Source: Sclerurus mexicanus (taxonomy: Eukaryota; Chordata; Aves; Passeriformes; Furnariidae). From it: a stretch of DNA of 64,000 nucleotides. The first letter of the stretch is position 1. The number at the start of each line of letters is the position of its first letter. Shown here piece by piece: positions 46,601-58,600 of this stretch. The stretch covers positions 370,470 to 434,469 of the forward strand of contig VWZF01002382.1 in NCBI GenBank assembly GCA_013396755.1, written 5' to 3'. The notes beneath the pieces are model-generated. The model did no database searches. It saw only the letters and a program-made list of their open reading frames with translations, and had not been told where the DNA came from. The translations under genes and the position numbers were made by a program.

Positions 46601-49600
46601 CCACCTCTTTGCCAGTATTTTACCATCCTCGTTATAAAAACTTCTTCCTTTTAGTTGCTTCAGCACCTCTTCTGCATTTCAGCTGCTCCCTAACCCCTAC
46701 CCTATGGAAAGGGACTATGTTTTTTCTCCTAAAGCTGTTTTTCCAACCCCGGGAGGAGGCCTTGCAGCTCCCTTTATCCCATGACTGCCTTGGGGAGGAG
46801 GGGTCCCTTCTCCATCTGTGCCTGCATGGAGAGCTGCCCTTCCCCTGGCTGCTGGCCCGTGTCAACCATTGGACTCATCCACATTCCCAAAGAGCCTCCT
46901 GGCCGCTGTCCTGGCTGTAGGTCACCCTGAACCTGCTCAGGCATTGGAACAGGCTGTCCAAGGCTGTGGTGGAGTGTTCATCCCTAGGGAGGGGATTTAA
47001 AACACGTGGATGTGGCACTCGGGGACACGGGTCAGTGGTGGCCTTGGCAGTGCTGGGGGAATAGTTGGATTCAATGGTCTTAGAGGGCTTTGCCAACCTC
47101 AACCAGCTGGTGAGTCTATGGACATGGAATTCCTTCCCCTGTGGTGGCACATGTGGGGTGAATGCTGAGCAGAACCTTCTGGTGGAGTCCGATACTGCTG
47201 GCACCTGTATCCATACCCCAAAATCCCCAGTGTGCTCTGAGCAGCATGAGCTCAGGCAAATGATCCTGTGGGATCTGATGAGCCACGAAGGAGCTCTGCC
47301 CACCACAGCAGCAGGTCCTCTGCGATGAGCAGAACCCCCAGATCTCCTGGTGGCCACTCCAAAAACCTGAGCGATTTCCACCCCCCGTTTCCAGGACAGC
47401 TGCGCTTCTGGAACCCGGATGACCTGAACGCCTCCCCTGGCACCTCCCCCAGCCCAGACTGGATAGAGGAGAAACTGCAGGAGGTGTGTGAGCACCTCGG
47501 GATCACCAGGGATGGCCACCTGAACAGGAAGAAGCTGGTTTCCATCTGTGAGCAGTATGGACTGCACACGGTGGCCGGGGAGGTGAGTGACCACATACGG
47601 ACCCTCACGCCACTGCCCGTGCCTGGGATTTAGTGCATCCCCTCAAAATCTGTCCTGGTCAACAGGTTGCTACTTGGCAAGGAGTTTCCAGCTCCAGCTC
47701 CTGGTTTTCCAGCAATATTTCTGGTGTCAGACCATCAGATGTGGGTGGCTGCTCTTAGGAGAAGGCAGCTGGCCTTACGCTATTTGTGTGCGTGTCTTCT
47801 CATGCAGTTGCAGAGGAAAGTGGAATTTAAAAACATTTCTTGGATTCCAGGCATGTCTCCTTAATCCCAGGAATCTTCAGGCTAGACAGCAACTATGAGT
47901 TAAATATTCATAGGTGGTTGCTTTTGACTTTGTGAAGGCCCGAGGGCTGTTCCTGTCCTGCAGCAAGAGTCCACGAGAAAATGAATTCTTCAGCAAAGAA
48001 AGTCTCTTGTCAACTTAGGATTTAGGTTTATTAATAAAAAAGTCAGACTCTCTGCATCTTTAAACAACATGGCTTGTAACAATTCCCTCCCTAAGACACG
48101 TCTCTGAGCAGGTATTCCTTTGCAGCACCTGCAATGAGATGTTTTCAGGGTATTAAGGGAGAAAAATGGGAAAGAGAGAAACCGTAGACAAAGCAAATAG
48201 TGAGGGACTAATCTGACCATCTCTGGTCGTGCTTTTCAGAAAGCAGCCTGCCCTGAAGCATCAAGCACATCGATTATAACCTTGCAGTGTCTTACTGTGG
48301 GGTTTTTGCCTGGTCACTTGAAGCTGCCGAGGGTTTGGCATCTCTCAGTACATCGTGTTGAGCTCACCCTGTCAAGGGAGCAGAATGAATTGAGGGGCTT
48401 TTTTTCAGGCTGCCTCATTAAGTAGAGGTTCCAAAATGACCGGAAGCTTTTTTTTCGTGCTGTATGTGTCTGCAGTTTTCCATATGGAGGTTGCTGTGCC
48501 AGCATCAGGCTGATGTGGTAGCAGGTAACTCTTGCTCTGCTCTTCTTAGAGCCGTGGGAATAAGGTGTTCTCTCTCTGCTGGATTGTTCCCGTGCTGGTT
48601 TGGTGATAGGTGGGGTTTCCATCTCCTCACAGGTGCTTGAAGAGGTGCTCCACAACATGGAGCAGGATGGGACCATGAGTGTCGAGGACTTCTTTTATGG
48701 CCTGATTAAAACTGGGAAGTCGCTGACACCCTCGGCCTCGACTCCGTACCGGCAGCTGAAACGGCACCTCTCCATGCAGGTGAGAAACTGAGCTGGATCC
48801 TGGCAGAAGAGGACGAGGAGCCCTAAACAAAGCCCATTGAGCCTGTCTCCTCCTCTTCCTCGCTGTTTGTCCCTGGAGGGGCAGCTCTGAGGGTCCTCTT
48901 GCCCCATGGAGGCAGGACGTGGTGACAGGCAGCTGCTCCAAAAGCAGATTTCAAGTTGTCTCTCAGAAAAAGCTCCTTTGGGAGAGCTGGGGGAGATAAA
49001 GCAGTAGGTAAATAATATAGAGTTATAGAATCCCAGAGTGGTTTGGGTTGGAAGGGGCCTTAATGGTTGCCCTATTCCATGCCCTGCCATGGGCAGGGAC
49101 ATCTCCCACCAGCCCAGGTTGCTCCAAGCCCCGTCCAACCTGGCCCTGGACACTTCCAGGGATCCAGAGGCAGCCCGTATAAACTGGGTGCACAGGGAAG
49201 TGACACCTGGGGCAGGCTGGGGACTGTGACCCTGCAGGTCCCGCATCTCTTTTCCAAATATTATGAATTTTCTGAGAGAGAGTTTGAAATCCATTCCCTG
49301 TCTTGGCCTGGGAGCTGAGGGCTATACCCAAAGCACCTCTGCATGCACTCCCTGCAGCCTTTTTTGGGGGAGGGGGGTGACACTCAAACCCAAAAATGAG
49401 CAGTTGGGGAGCGTTGGGGACAGCTCCGAGCTGCTCCTCTTTGGCTTTGGTTGAAATCTGAAGCGCCCGGTTTCGCCGTGAGGTCAACGGGAGCGCTCCC
49501 ACTGGGCTTTTGCTTGGCACTGAGGGGGAAGCGGGCATTAATCCCTAATCCCTGGCGGAGGGAAATGACATCTGTAAGCCTGTGCGGGCGCGGGGTGGGC

Positions 49601-52600
49601 GGCTGCCTGGCACTGCCCGTGCCCCATCACACCGTGCCCCTCTCTCGGCAGTCCTTCGACGAGAGCGGGCGGCGCACGACCACCCCCTCGGCCATGCCCA
49701 GCACCTTCGGCTTCTCCCTCTTCTCCAGCCTGGATGATGGGATGGGCTACGGCTGCGTGGAGGGCGTGCTGGACTGCTGGCACCAGGAGGGCATAGAGAA
49801 CAGCCAGGAGATCCTGAAGGTAACCCACTGGCTCCATCTCGCCCCTTGGGCGTGTAGTGGTTCCCCCCGGTGCTGGATGCTGGATTGTAGAGGAATTACT
49901 TTTACCCCTTCTAAAAGTATCCCTGGGAAGCTGTGATTGCCCCATCCCTGGAAGTGTCCAAGGGCAGGGCTTGGAGCAGCCTAGGCTGGTGGGAGGTGTC
50001 CCTGCCCGTGGCAGGGGGTGGAATGGGATGATCATTAAGGCCCCTTCCAACCCAAACCATTCTGCCATTCTATAAAAATTCTCAGTTCCAGTGACAAGAG
50101 TTCTGTGACGTTTCCAATCGTTTCCTTTATGGTGCCTCCCAGAGAGATGGAAGCTAAGGATGAAAAACACAATGTGCTTTCCAGCTCGGTTCCAAGGGGT
50201 CGCCTGTATTGGTTAGAAAGTTGTTTAATTCCTTTCCCTCCCTGAAGAGCTGCACCTGCAAACCTCTCAGTACTGGGGTGACCTGGATTACTGCTGCTGC
50301 TGAGCTGGAGAGCAGCACTTGAAACCCTGCCCGCTCCTTGGTGTTCTGTTCCAGAGTAAAAGGGTGATGGGGGTGCCTGAATGCATCCCCTCCCTGTCCG
50401 TCTTGCTGTAAGCTGTGGGTGGGAGGAGATAACTTCACGTGGTGGTCTCTGTTCTCGCTGGGTTCCCTGTGATACCCTTGACTTCAATATCCACGTGGAT
50501 GTTGCACATCCGGGTTGTAACAACCTTGGTTATTGGTCAGGGTTTAAAACCCACCTGTGGCCTGGGCTCACACGGGACAGTTTGAGAACATGGGACCATC
50601 TTCACCAGACTTGCGTGTCCACCTCTACTTTCTCTTCTGATGTTGCTTCCCACTGGCAATTTTCTTTGTTACTGGTGCCCCTGGGGTGGTTTCTCCAGTG
50701 TCTGAAGCTTTTCAGTCCCACCACAAGCCCTTGTGACCTTTGCTTTGTGCTCCTACAGAGTTAGGTTGAATCGTGAAATCGTTTAAGTTGGAAAAGACCT
50801 ATAAGATCGAGTCCAACCATCAACTTAGCACTGCCTTGGTCACCACCAAAATATGTCCTCAAGTGCCGCATCCATCTGTGCTTTGAATACAAAAGGAAAG
50901 GCTTCAAGGCCAGGTTGGACAGGGTTTGATGCAACATGGTCTAATGGAAGGTGTCCCTGCCCATGGCAGGGTGTGGAATGAGATCATAGAATTAACCAGG
51001 TTGGAAAAGACCTCCGAGGTCATCAAGTCCAACCTTTGACCCAGCCATGATCTGTGAGGTCCCTTCCCACCCAAACCATTCTGCTATTCTATAAAATTCC
51101 AAGCAGCTGCTGATAATAAGTTGCTTTCTACGAGGTGGGATCCTTGCCATCAAATCCCCCGTTTTTGTGTTGCAAGAGCTGGTTTTGTTGGACACAAATG
51201 TCTCCCACCGCCCTCCTGCAGCGGCTGACACTGAGGGAGGGTGTCATTAGATCCTCTAGAGAATTAATGCATCTCATCGGGCCTGGGCTTAATTTCCTGT
51301 TGGTCTTGCAGCACAGCCAGACACTTCCCATCTCCACAGCTGGCAGCAGCTGTGGAACGCAGGGAGGTGGCAGAGATGTCTGCTCTGTTGCCCCGAAGGC
51401 GTCCGTGACAGATTAATTAGCGAGCAAAGATCTCCTCTGAGCCTCCTCCTTTCATCCTGTCTCTTCACATCCAGACATCTCCCAGCTCCTGCGGGGAAGG
51501 GAAGCTCATCCCGCTCTAAGGGCGCGCTGTTTTTTGCAGGCTTTGGACTTCAGCTTGGATGGGAAGGTGAACTTGACGGAGCTGACGCTGGCGCTGGAGA
51601 ACGAGCTGCTGATAACCAAGAATGGGGTCCACCAGGCGGCCCTGGCGAGCTTCAAGACGGAGATCAGGCACCTGATGTGAGTCCCTGGGGTGGAGCTGGT
51701 GCGGGAGCAGCAGCTGGTGAATGGGGGCACTGGGAGGCTCAGCCCTCTCTTGGATTGCTCAGAAACTTCCAGCTGCCTCTTTTGTTTCTAAAAGAAGCCC
51801 AAGGACCGCAGACAAATGTAGGTGGAAAGCGAAAACTGAAAACAGGAGTGGGAACGGTCACTGCTGTCCCCAGTGGCCGTGGATGGCCAGGGAATGCACA
51901 GCTTGGGACACAGGCTGGTGCACTTTGCTGTCAGTCCCTTCCATCCAAACTGATTTCTTGCATTCCAGAGGTTTTGCACCCCCACTTTTTCCATTTCGGA
52001 GTCAACACACTTTGACTTTGCACTGGACTTGCCGTGCAGGTTTCTCTCTTGAGACAGTGTGGGAGATGGGAAACACTTCCCTCTATGTATATTTATTAAT
52101 TTATAAACTATATACATGTATTACAGAGGCTCAAGTATTTCTTCCCACACAGCGGTTGGTCACTTTGGAGACCCCAGCTCTAAGACCTGCACCCTCAGTT
52201 AATTCCTGTTGTGTGATTGTTGCATCCCTTTGCCACGTGCCCAAGCTCCGGTTGCTTGTGGTGTTTTGTAAATATTGTAACAGTTGGGATATTCAGGATA
52301 TTCATATTCAGATATGACAGGTTGAGAGAGTTGGGACTGTTCAGTCTAGAGAACAGTCCAGAAAGACCTTAGAGTCCCTTCCAGTCTCCAAAGGGTCTTT
52401 GAGAGAACTGGAGAGGGACTTTGGACAAAGGCAGGCATGATAGGACAAAGGGAAATGGCTTCACTCTAAAGGAGGGCAGAATTAAATGGGATATTGGGAA
52501 GGGATTGCTGGCTGGGAGGGTGGGCAGGCCCTGGCACAGGGTGCCCAGAGAAGCTGTGGCTGCCCCTGGATCCCTGGAAGTGTCCCAGGCCAGGCTGGAC

Positions 52601-55600
52601 AGGGCTTGGAGCAACCTGGGCTGGTGGGAGGTGTCCCTGCCCATGGCAGGGGGTGAGACTGGATGGGCTTTAAGGTTCTTTCCAACCCAAATGATTCCAG
52701 GATTTGATGAATTCAGGGAGCTTGAGATCTCAGGACCTGTGGGGGGTATCAAGACATGTCCAGAGGTCTGGGTGCAAGTTCACATCTAGTGACCCAATAC
52801 AGTTGATAAGACCCTTGGAGGGCTTTCCGAGCTGTCCTTCTCTGGTGTTGCAAAAACCTTCTTTGGGAGAGCAGGGAGGGGAGACCTAACCCGGGATGGC
52901 TCTGCTTCCCCTAGGGAGAGGTTTGACCAGGTGGCCAGAGAGAAGGAGAAGCTGCGGTCGGACCTGGAGAAGGCTGAGAAGCTGAAATCCCTGATGGCCT
53001 CTGAGGTGGACGACCACCACGCCGCCATCGAGCGCCGGAACGAGTACAACCTCAGGTACGCTGTCCCACGTCAGCAGCGTGCCCGGGTGGCCAAAAAGGC
53101 CAGTGGCATCCTGACCCGTGTCAGGAATAGTGTGGCCAGCAGGACCAGGGAAGTGATGAGGCCACACCTTGAGCGTTGTGTCCAGTTCTGGGCCTCTCAG
53201 TTCTGGGAAGATATTGAGCGGCTGGAGGGGGTCCAGAGAAGAGCAGTGAGGCTGGTGAAGGGACTGGAGCACAGGAGCTGTGAGGAGAGGCTGAGGGAGC
53301 TGGGGGTGTTCAGTCTGGAGAAGAGGAGGCTCAGGGGACACCTCATCACTCCCTGAAAGGAGGGCGTAGCCAGGCTGAGGTTGGTGTCTTCTCCCAGAAA
53401 ACCAGCAGTGAGACAAGAGGGCACGGGCTTAAGCTCTGCCCGGGGAGGTTTAGGTTGGATATTAGGGAGAAATTCTTTACAGAGAGAGGGATCAGGCATT
53501 GGAAGGGCCTGCCAGGAGAGGTGGTGGATTCACCATCCCTGGAGGTGCTCAAGATGAGGCTGGATGTGGCATCAGTGCCATGGTCTGGTAATCACAGCGG
53601 TGTTGGGTCAAGGGTTGGATTTGATGGTCTCAGAGGGCTTTTCCAACCTGGCTGATTCCATGATTCGGTGATCATTCCTCCTTGGCATCACAGGAACGTG
53701 GTGGCAGAGGCAGGGCCTGCACTCCCAAATGTTTCCCACCTGCTTGTCCTAACGAGCTCTGGTTGCCTGTGGTGCCCCTGCAGGAAGCTGGACGAGGAGT
53801 ACAAGGAGCGCATCGCGGCTCTGAAGAACGAGCTCCGGAGGGAGCGGGAGCAGATCCTGCAGCAGGCAAATAAACAGAGGCTGGAGCTGGAGCAGGAGAT
53901 CGAGAAGCTGAAAACGGATGAGAATTACATCCGAGACCGCCTGGCCCTGGCCCTGAAGGTAACGGGGACAGGCAGGGCTTCCCCCAGAAGGGAGGGACAC
54001 CCTGAGCAGGGAGCGATGCTGGTGGATGTCGTGGTGTGTGTTGAGCCGGCCAAAAGGAATTTAAGCAGCGAGACAGAAGCATGTCCATGACAGTTGGTTT
54101 TTGGGGTCACCTCCACGGATTGTTCCAATTCGGATCTCTGCCGCCATCGAGCGCGGAGCGCGCGGGTGCACGGCTGCCTTGGTGGCCCTTCTCCTGTCCA
54201 GCCAGGAGGTGAAACAGCTTGGCGAGGTTTAAAACGTTGTTCTGAGAACAAATGAAAACCACCAAACACCTGAAGCAAACTTGCTGTTGGACCTGCCGTG
54301 TTGGGAGTGGGTTGTGTGCACGTGGGTTTGTAATTCCTGTCCGTGGCCGAAGCCTGGGACAGTGTCCTGCACCAGCTTGGCTGGGAGAAACCCTTTTTTG
54401 AACGAGTTAACACGTGTTTATATTTTTCCCCTCCAAATGCTGAGGTTGTTGGGGTGGGTTTTTTTTGTCTGCTCCAGGAAAACAACCGCCTGGAGAGCGA
54501 GCTGCTGGAAACGGGAGAAAAACTGGCTGAATGTGAAAGCTTGGCGAGCAAACTGCAGAGGAACTTGGAAAATGTCCTGGCTGAGAAGGTAAATCCTCAC
54601 TTTTCCCAGTGGGATTCCAGAATTAAACTGGTTTTATTGCAGTGGAGCTGCCGCTTGAACTGATGGCCGGAGGCTCTTGGGGTCCTTATCCAGGTGGGAC
54701 CAAGGCACAGCTTGGGTTGCCTTCCAGCTAAGGAAATTAAAGATACTCCACCTTAGCTGCGATTTTATTCTAATTAAACTAGGAAGCCGCAGAAGGAAGC
54801 AATCATCCTGCAGGTCTGGAGGGATTCTTCTTCTCCCCAGTGCAGAATTTTGGATAAAGCCAGGGAAGGTGACCCATGAGGAGGGTTATGTAGCATCTCT
54901 GCTGAAATTAGGTGGAAACTGAGGTGAACGGCTGGTCCTGGCTGTGTTACTCGAAGCTCATCAGAATATCAGCTTCTCCAAAGGCATTTGAGTTTGCGTA
55001 TCCACAGGCAAAGGTTCCTGTCCTGGGATTCCTACACAACAGCTGTTTCTTCAGCCTCCTTTAAAGCATGGGATTATTTGTCTCGCTGCTAGAAAACTGC
55101 AAGCAGAGCGAGTGTGAGGGCTGTGGTGGCAGGGAGAGTTTTTAGGGAGGTTGGTCATTGGGAAGTAGAGTTTCTTCTGTTAAAATCAAAAGAACCAGAG
55201 GGGAGAAGGCACAGGCTGCAGGAGTGGCGTCCACGCTGTGCTCCCCTGGGCTGATGGATGGATAACTGGATCCCATTCCTGTGTTTCAGTTTGGTGACCT
55301 GGATCCCACCAGTGCAGAGTTCTTCCTGCAGGAGGAGAGACTGGCCCAGATCAAGAGCGAGTACGAGCAGCAGTGCAGAGTAAGTGCAGCCCAGGGCTGA
55401 GACCTGGCACCTCCTTCACCAGGAGCACTGTGAGTCATGAAGGTTGGAAAAGCCCTCTGAGATCAAGGCCAACCATTCCCCCAGCACTGCCAAGGCCACC
55501 ACTGACCCATGTCCCCAAGTGCCACATCCTTTTTTGCAGACACAGCAGCACAGAGGGGCTTGGAAAGCTCTTTCCACAGGGACAACTGGCTCGGCCAAGA

Positions 55601-58600
55601 GGAGGAGATGTCCCAAGAGTGGGCTGGGAAAGAGGGTCTGTGCATCCCTTGGAATTCAGAGTTGCAGGAGCTCACAGGAAAAATCAGATATATCCATATT
55701 TTTCTGGTTTTTGAAAACCAGTGCTATTAAAGTTAAAACTGAGAATGGGAAGTTTGTCTTCTCCTCCCCAAATCTTGTATGGTTAAAAGATTTCTTCACG
55801 GTGAGCCTGTAGCTTATCTATTGATATATCTAATTTCTGGTACCCGCCCATGTGTTGTCCGGGAAAGCTGTGGCTGCCCCATTCCTGGAAGTGTCCAAGG
55901 CCAGGTCGGAGCTAATGGAAGTTGCAGTTCACAAGCAAAAATTGCCTAGAAATAGGTGTTGAATTGGCACTTCCTGCTGTGCAGCTGATTTTTCTATTTT
56001 TTGAGCCTGGCAGGTACAAATGAGCCCCCAAGGTTCGCTTCGTGAGCCTTTCAGAGGTGCAGGGTGCTGTGTCTCCGTGTTCAGGGAGTCGCTTCCCTCA
56101 ATCACCGCTGCTCACGGGGCAGAGCGCTTGGCATTTGGCACAAACACCCAGGATGTTCTGCTGGCAAGGGGGCAGAAGTGCCAGGTGGTCAATGCTGTAA
56201 GGAAGGGATTTCGTTCCTAATTTGATCTCTTGTTTCGGATTTCGTTTTTTTCAAGCGGCCAAGTTTGAGGAGGTATCTCTTGGCTGTTTGTAAAGGTCCC
56301 TGATGTTTAATAAAAGGTCACGGGAAGAAGGAATGAAGTGGAAGGTGCTGGAGCAGGATATACTTCCACCTTTAAGAATTTTGCATCTTAGAATCCCAGA
56401 ACGGTTTGGGATGGAAGAGACCCTAAAGATCATCCCACCCCCTGCCATGGGCAGGGACACCTCCCACCAGCCCAGGTTGCTCCAAGCCCCGTCCAACATG
56501 GCCTTGGACACTTCCAGGGATCCAGGGGCAGCCACAGCTTCTCTGGGCACCCTGTGCCAGGGCCTGCCCACCCTCCCAGCCAGCAATTCCTTCCCAATAT
56601 CCCATCCATCCCTACCCTCTGGCACTGGGAAGCCATTCCCTCCTGTAGTTTCGCTGACAGGAGGGTGACTATGGCACGATGGATTATTGACGAGTCCTTC
56701 CCTACTGAATGTCTCGTGGTTGGTGGGTTGGATGCTCAGCTGCTTTGGTTCCTTTCACTCAGGTTTCCTTTCCCCCCCTCGTCCCTTCCCACCTACCAGA
56801 TCGATGAGCTGCACTCGGAGCTGGAGGAGTTCCGTGCCCAGGGCAAAGTGCTCAGGCCTTCCCTGAAAAATTCCCTGTCGGAAGAGTTTGACATTGACCT
56901 GAAGGGTCATGGCAACAGCGGGATTGAGCCCGACCAAGGTACAGAACATCTCCTGCAGCACCGAGTTCTGGGCTCTAGGGGTCTGTGGTGACCTCTTGGA
57001 GGTCATTCCGTGAAGACCTGCCCGGTGAGACTCGATCAGCACCTCTGTTCTGGTGTTTAATGCTGATTTGGAACGGGGCTGCGGGACTGTATTGGAAGCT
57101 GCAATTAATATTTGCAGTCACTCGTCTGTGTTTGAGGTGGGAATGTGGGAGCTGCAAGTGGCTGCCTAAAGCAACTTAAATTGATGAAGTAGTTCTGCTG
57201 AGAAGGAGGTAGTTATATATCCCAGAAATAATGTTTTTATGGCGATGGAAGAGATCACTGTGTCATTTCTGTTTCTAAAGGGCTTGGTTCAGAAGACTGC
57301 AACCCATTAAACATGAGCATAGAGGCAGAAATGGCCATTGAGCAAATGAAGGAGCAACATCACAGGGACCTGCATCACCTCAAACAGGAGCTTGAAGACA
57401 CGGTACGTGTTGGCATGAGATGGTCTTTAAGGTCCCTTCCCACCTCAAACCATCCTGGGGTTCTGTGACCCCGGTAAGAAATAAAGCTTTGCAGGGGAAA
57501 TCAAGAACGCGTGACTCGAAATATTCAGCATAATGAATATATAAAACCATATCATATAGAAATATGGAGGAGAAACATCTCTGCAGGACGTTCTGTGGAA
57601 AACCTACCCTGTTGTCCTTTTGTAGGTGAGCCACTATGAAAAGCAGCTGGATGAGACAAAAGCCCAGTGGGAAAAGGAGCAAGAGGATATGAGGAAGAAG
57701 TATGCCGAGGAGAGGAATGGCATGGAAAAGCAGATAAGTGGCCTTCAAAACCAACTAGCAGAGCTGCAGGGCGAGGCAGCAGCGCTCAGGGAACAGCGGG
57801 GAGAGCTCGACTGCAAACACAACGAGGAGAAGAACAGGCTGCAGACGTGCTTTGAGGAGGAAAAGGCCAACCTGCGAGAGGTGCTGAGGCAGGAGCACGA
57901 GGAGGACGTTCGAGCCAGACTGGAGCAGGCCAAAGAGAAGTTCAGGCAGGAGCGGGAAGAGCTGATCCAGAACGGGGTGTGGGTGGAGGAGAAGATGAGG
58001 GTCTTGGTGCAGACGCTGCAGGAGGAGAAGGGAGAGCTGGAGCGTGGCTTCCACGAGCAGCTGGAGAGGTTGGCGGAGGTGCACGCCCTGGAGAAGGAAG
58101 AGCTGCAGCAGGAGCTGCTGAGGAAGCACGAGCAGGAGCTGGAGGAGGAAAGGTGAGCATGGTGGTGAGGGATGGTCGTGGTGCGCTGAACCACCGCAGC
58201 TTGGTGTGGGGACAGAGGTGCACCTAGTGCAGATGACACTTAATTCCGGCTGGTTTATTCCCTGTTTTATTCCACAACACCGGGCTGCTCCACCAGGGGT
58301 TTTTTTTCCCCCTTCTGACCTTTCCCAAGCAGATTTTTATGTTAATTTTTAGCTCGCCCAGAGGCCACAGTGGTGTTAAAGCATAACCAGGCGTGATTAA
58401 CCCGAGCTCGGTTCAGGATCCCGTGCTTGGTCCTTCTAAACCACTGGGCTTTCAGGGTTGGTAAAGAAAGAAAGGGATGGCTGGGAAATGCTTTTAGCCA
58501 AGACCGAGTGGCAGAAGAAACCGAAACCGTGCTGGGGGAGATGAGGGTAAGAACACCTGCCCCAAAAATCTGAGCGCAGGAACAGGAGGGCACGCGTTGC

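Noticed and set aside
52931..53356. A single 141-codon gene
   Set aside because: It is NIN exon 9 read through its donor into the adjacent CR1 fragment.
56763..56799. Alternative NIN acceptor at CTTTCACTCAG that would add about 12 residues
   Set aside because: The added length is 37 bases, which breaks the frame, and the added sequence is a pyrimidine tract.
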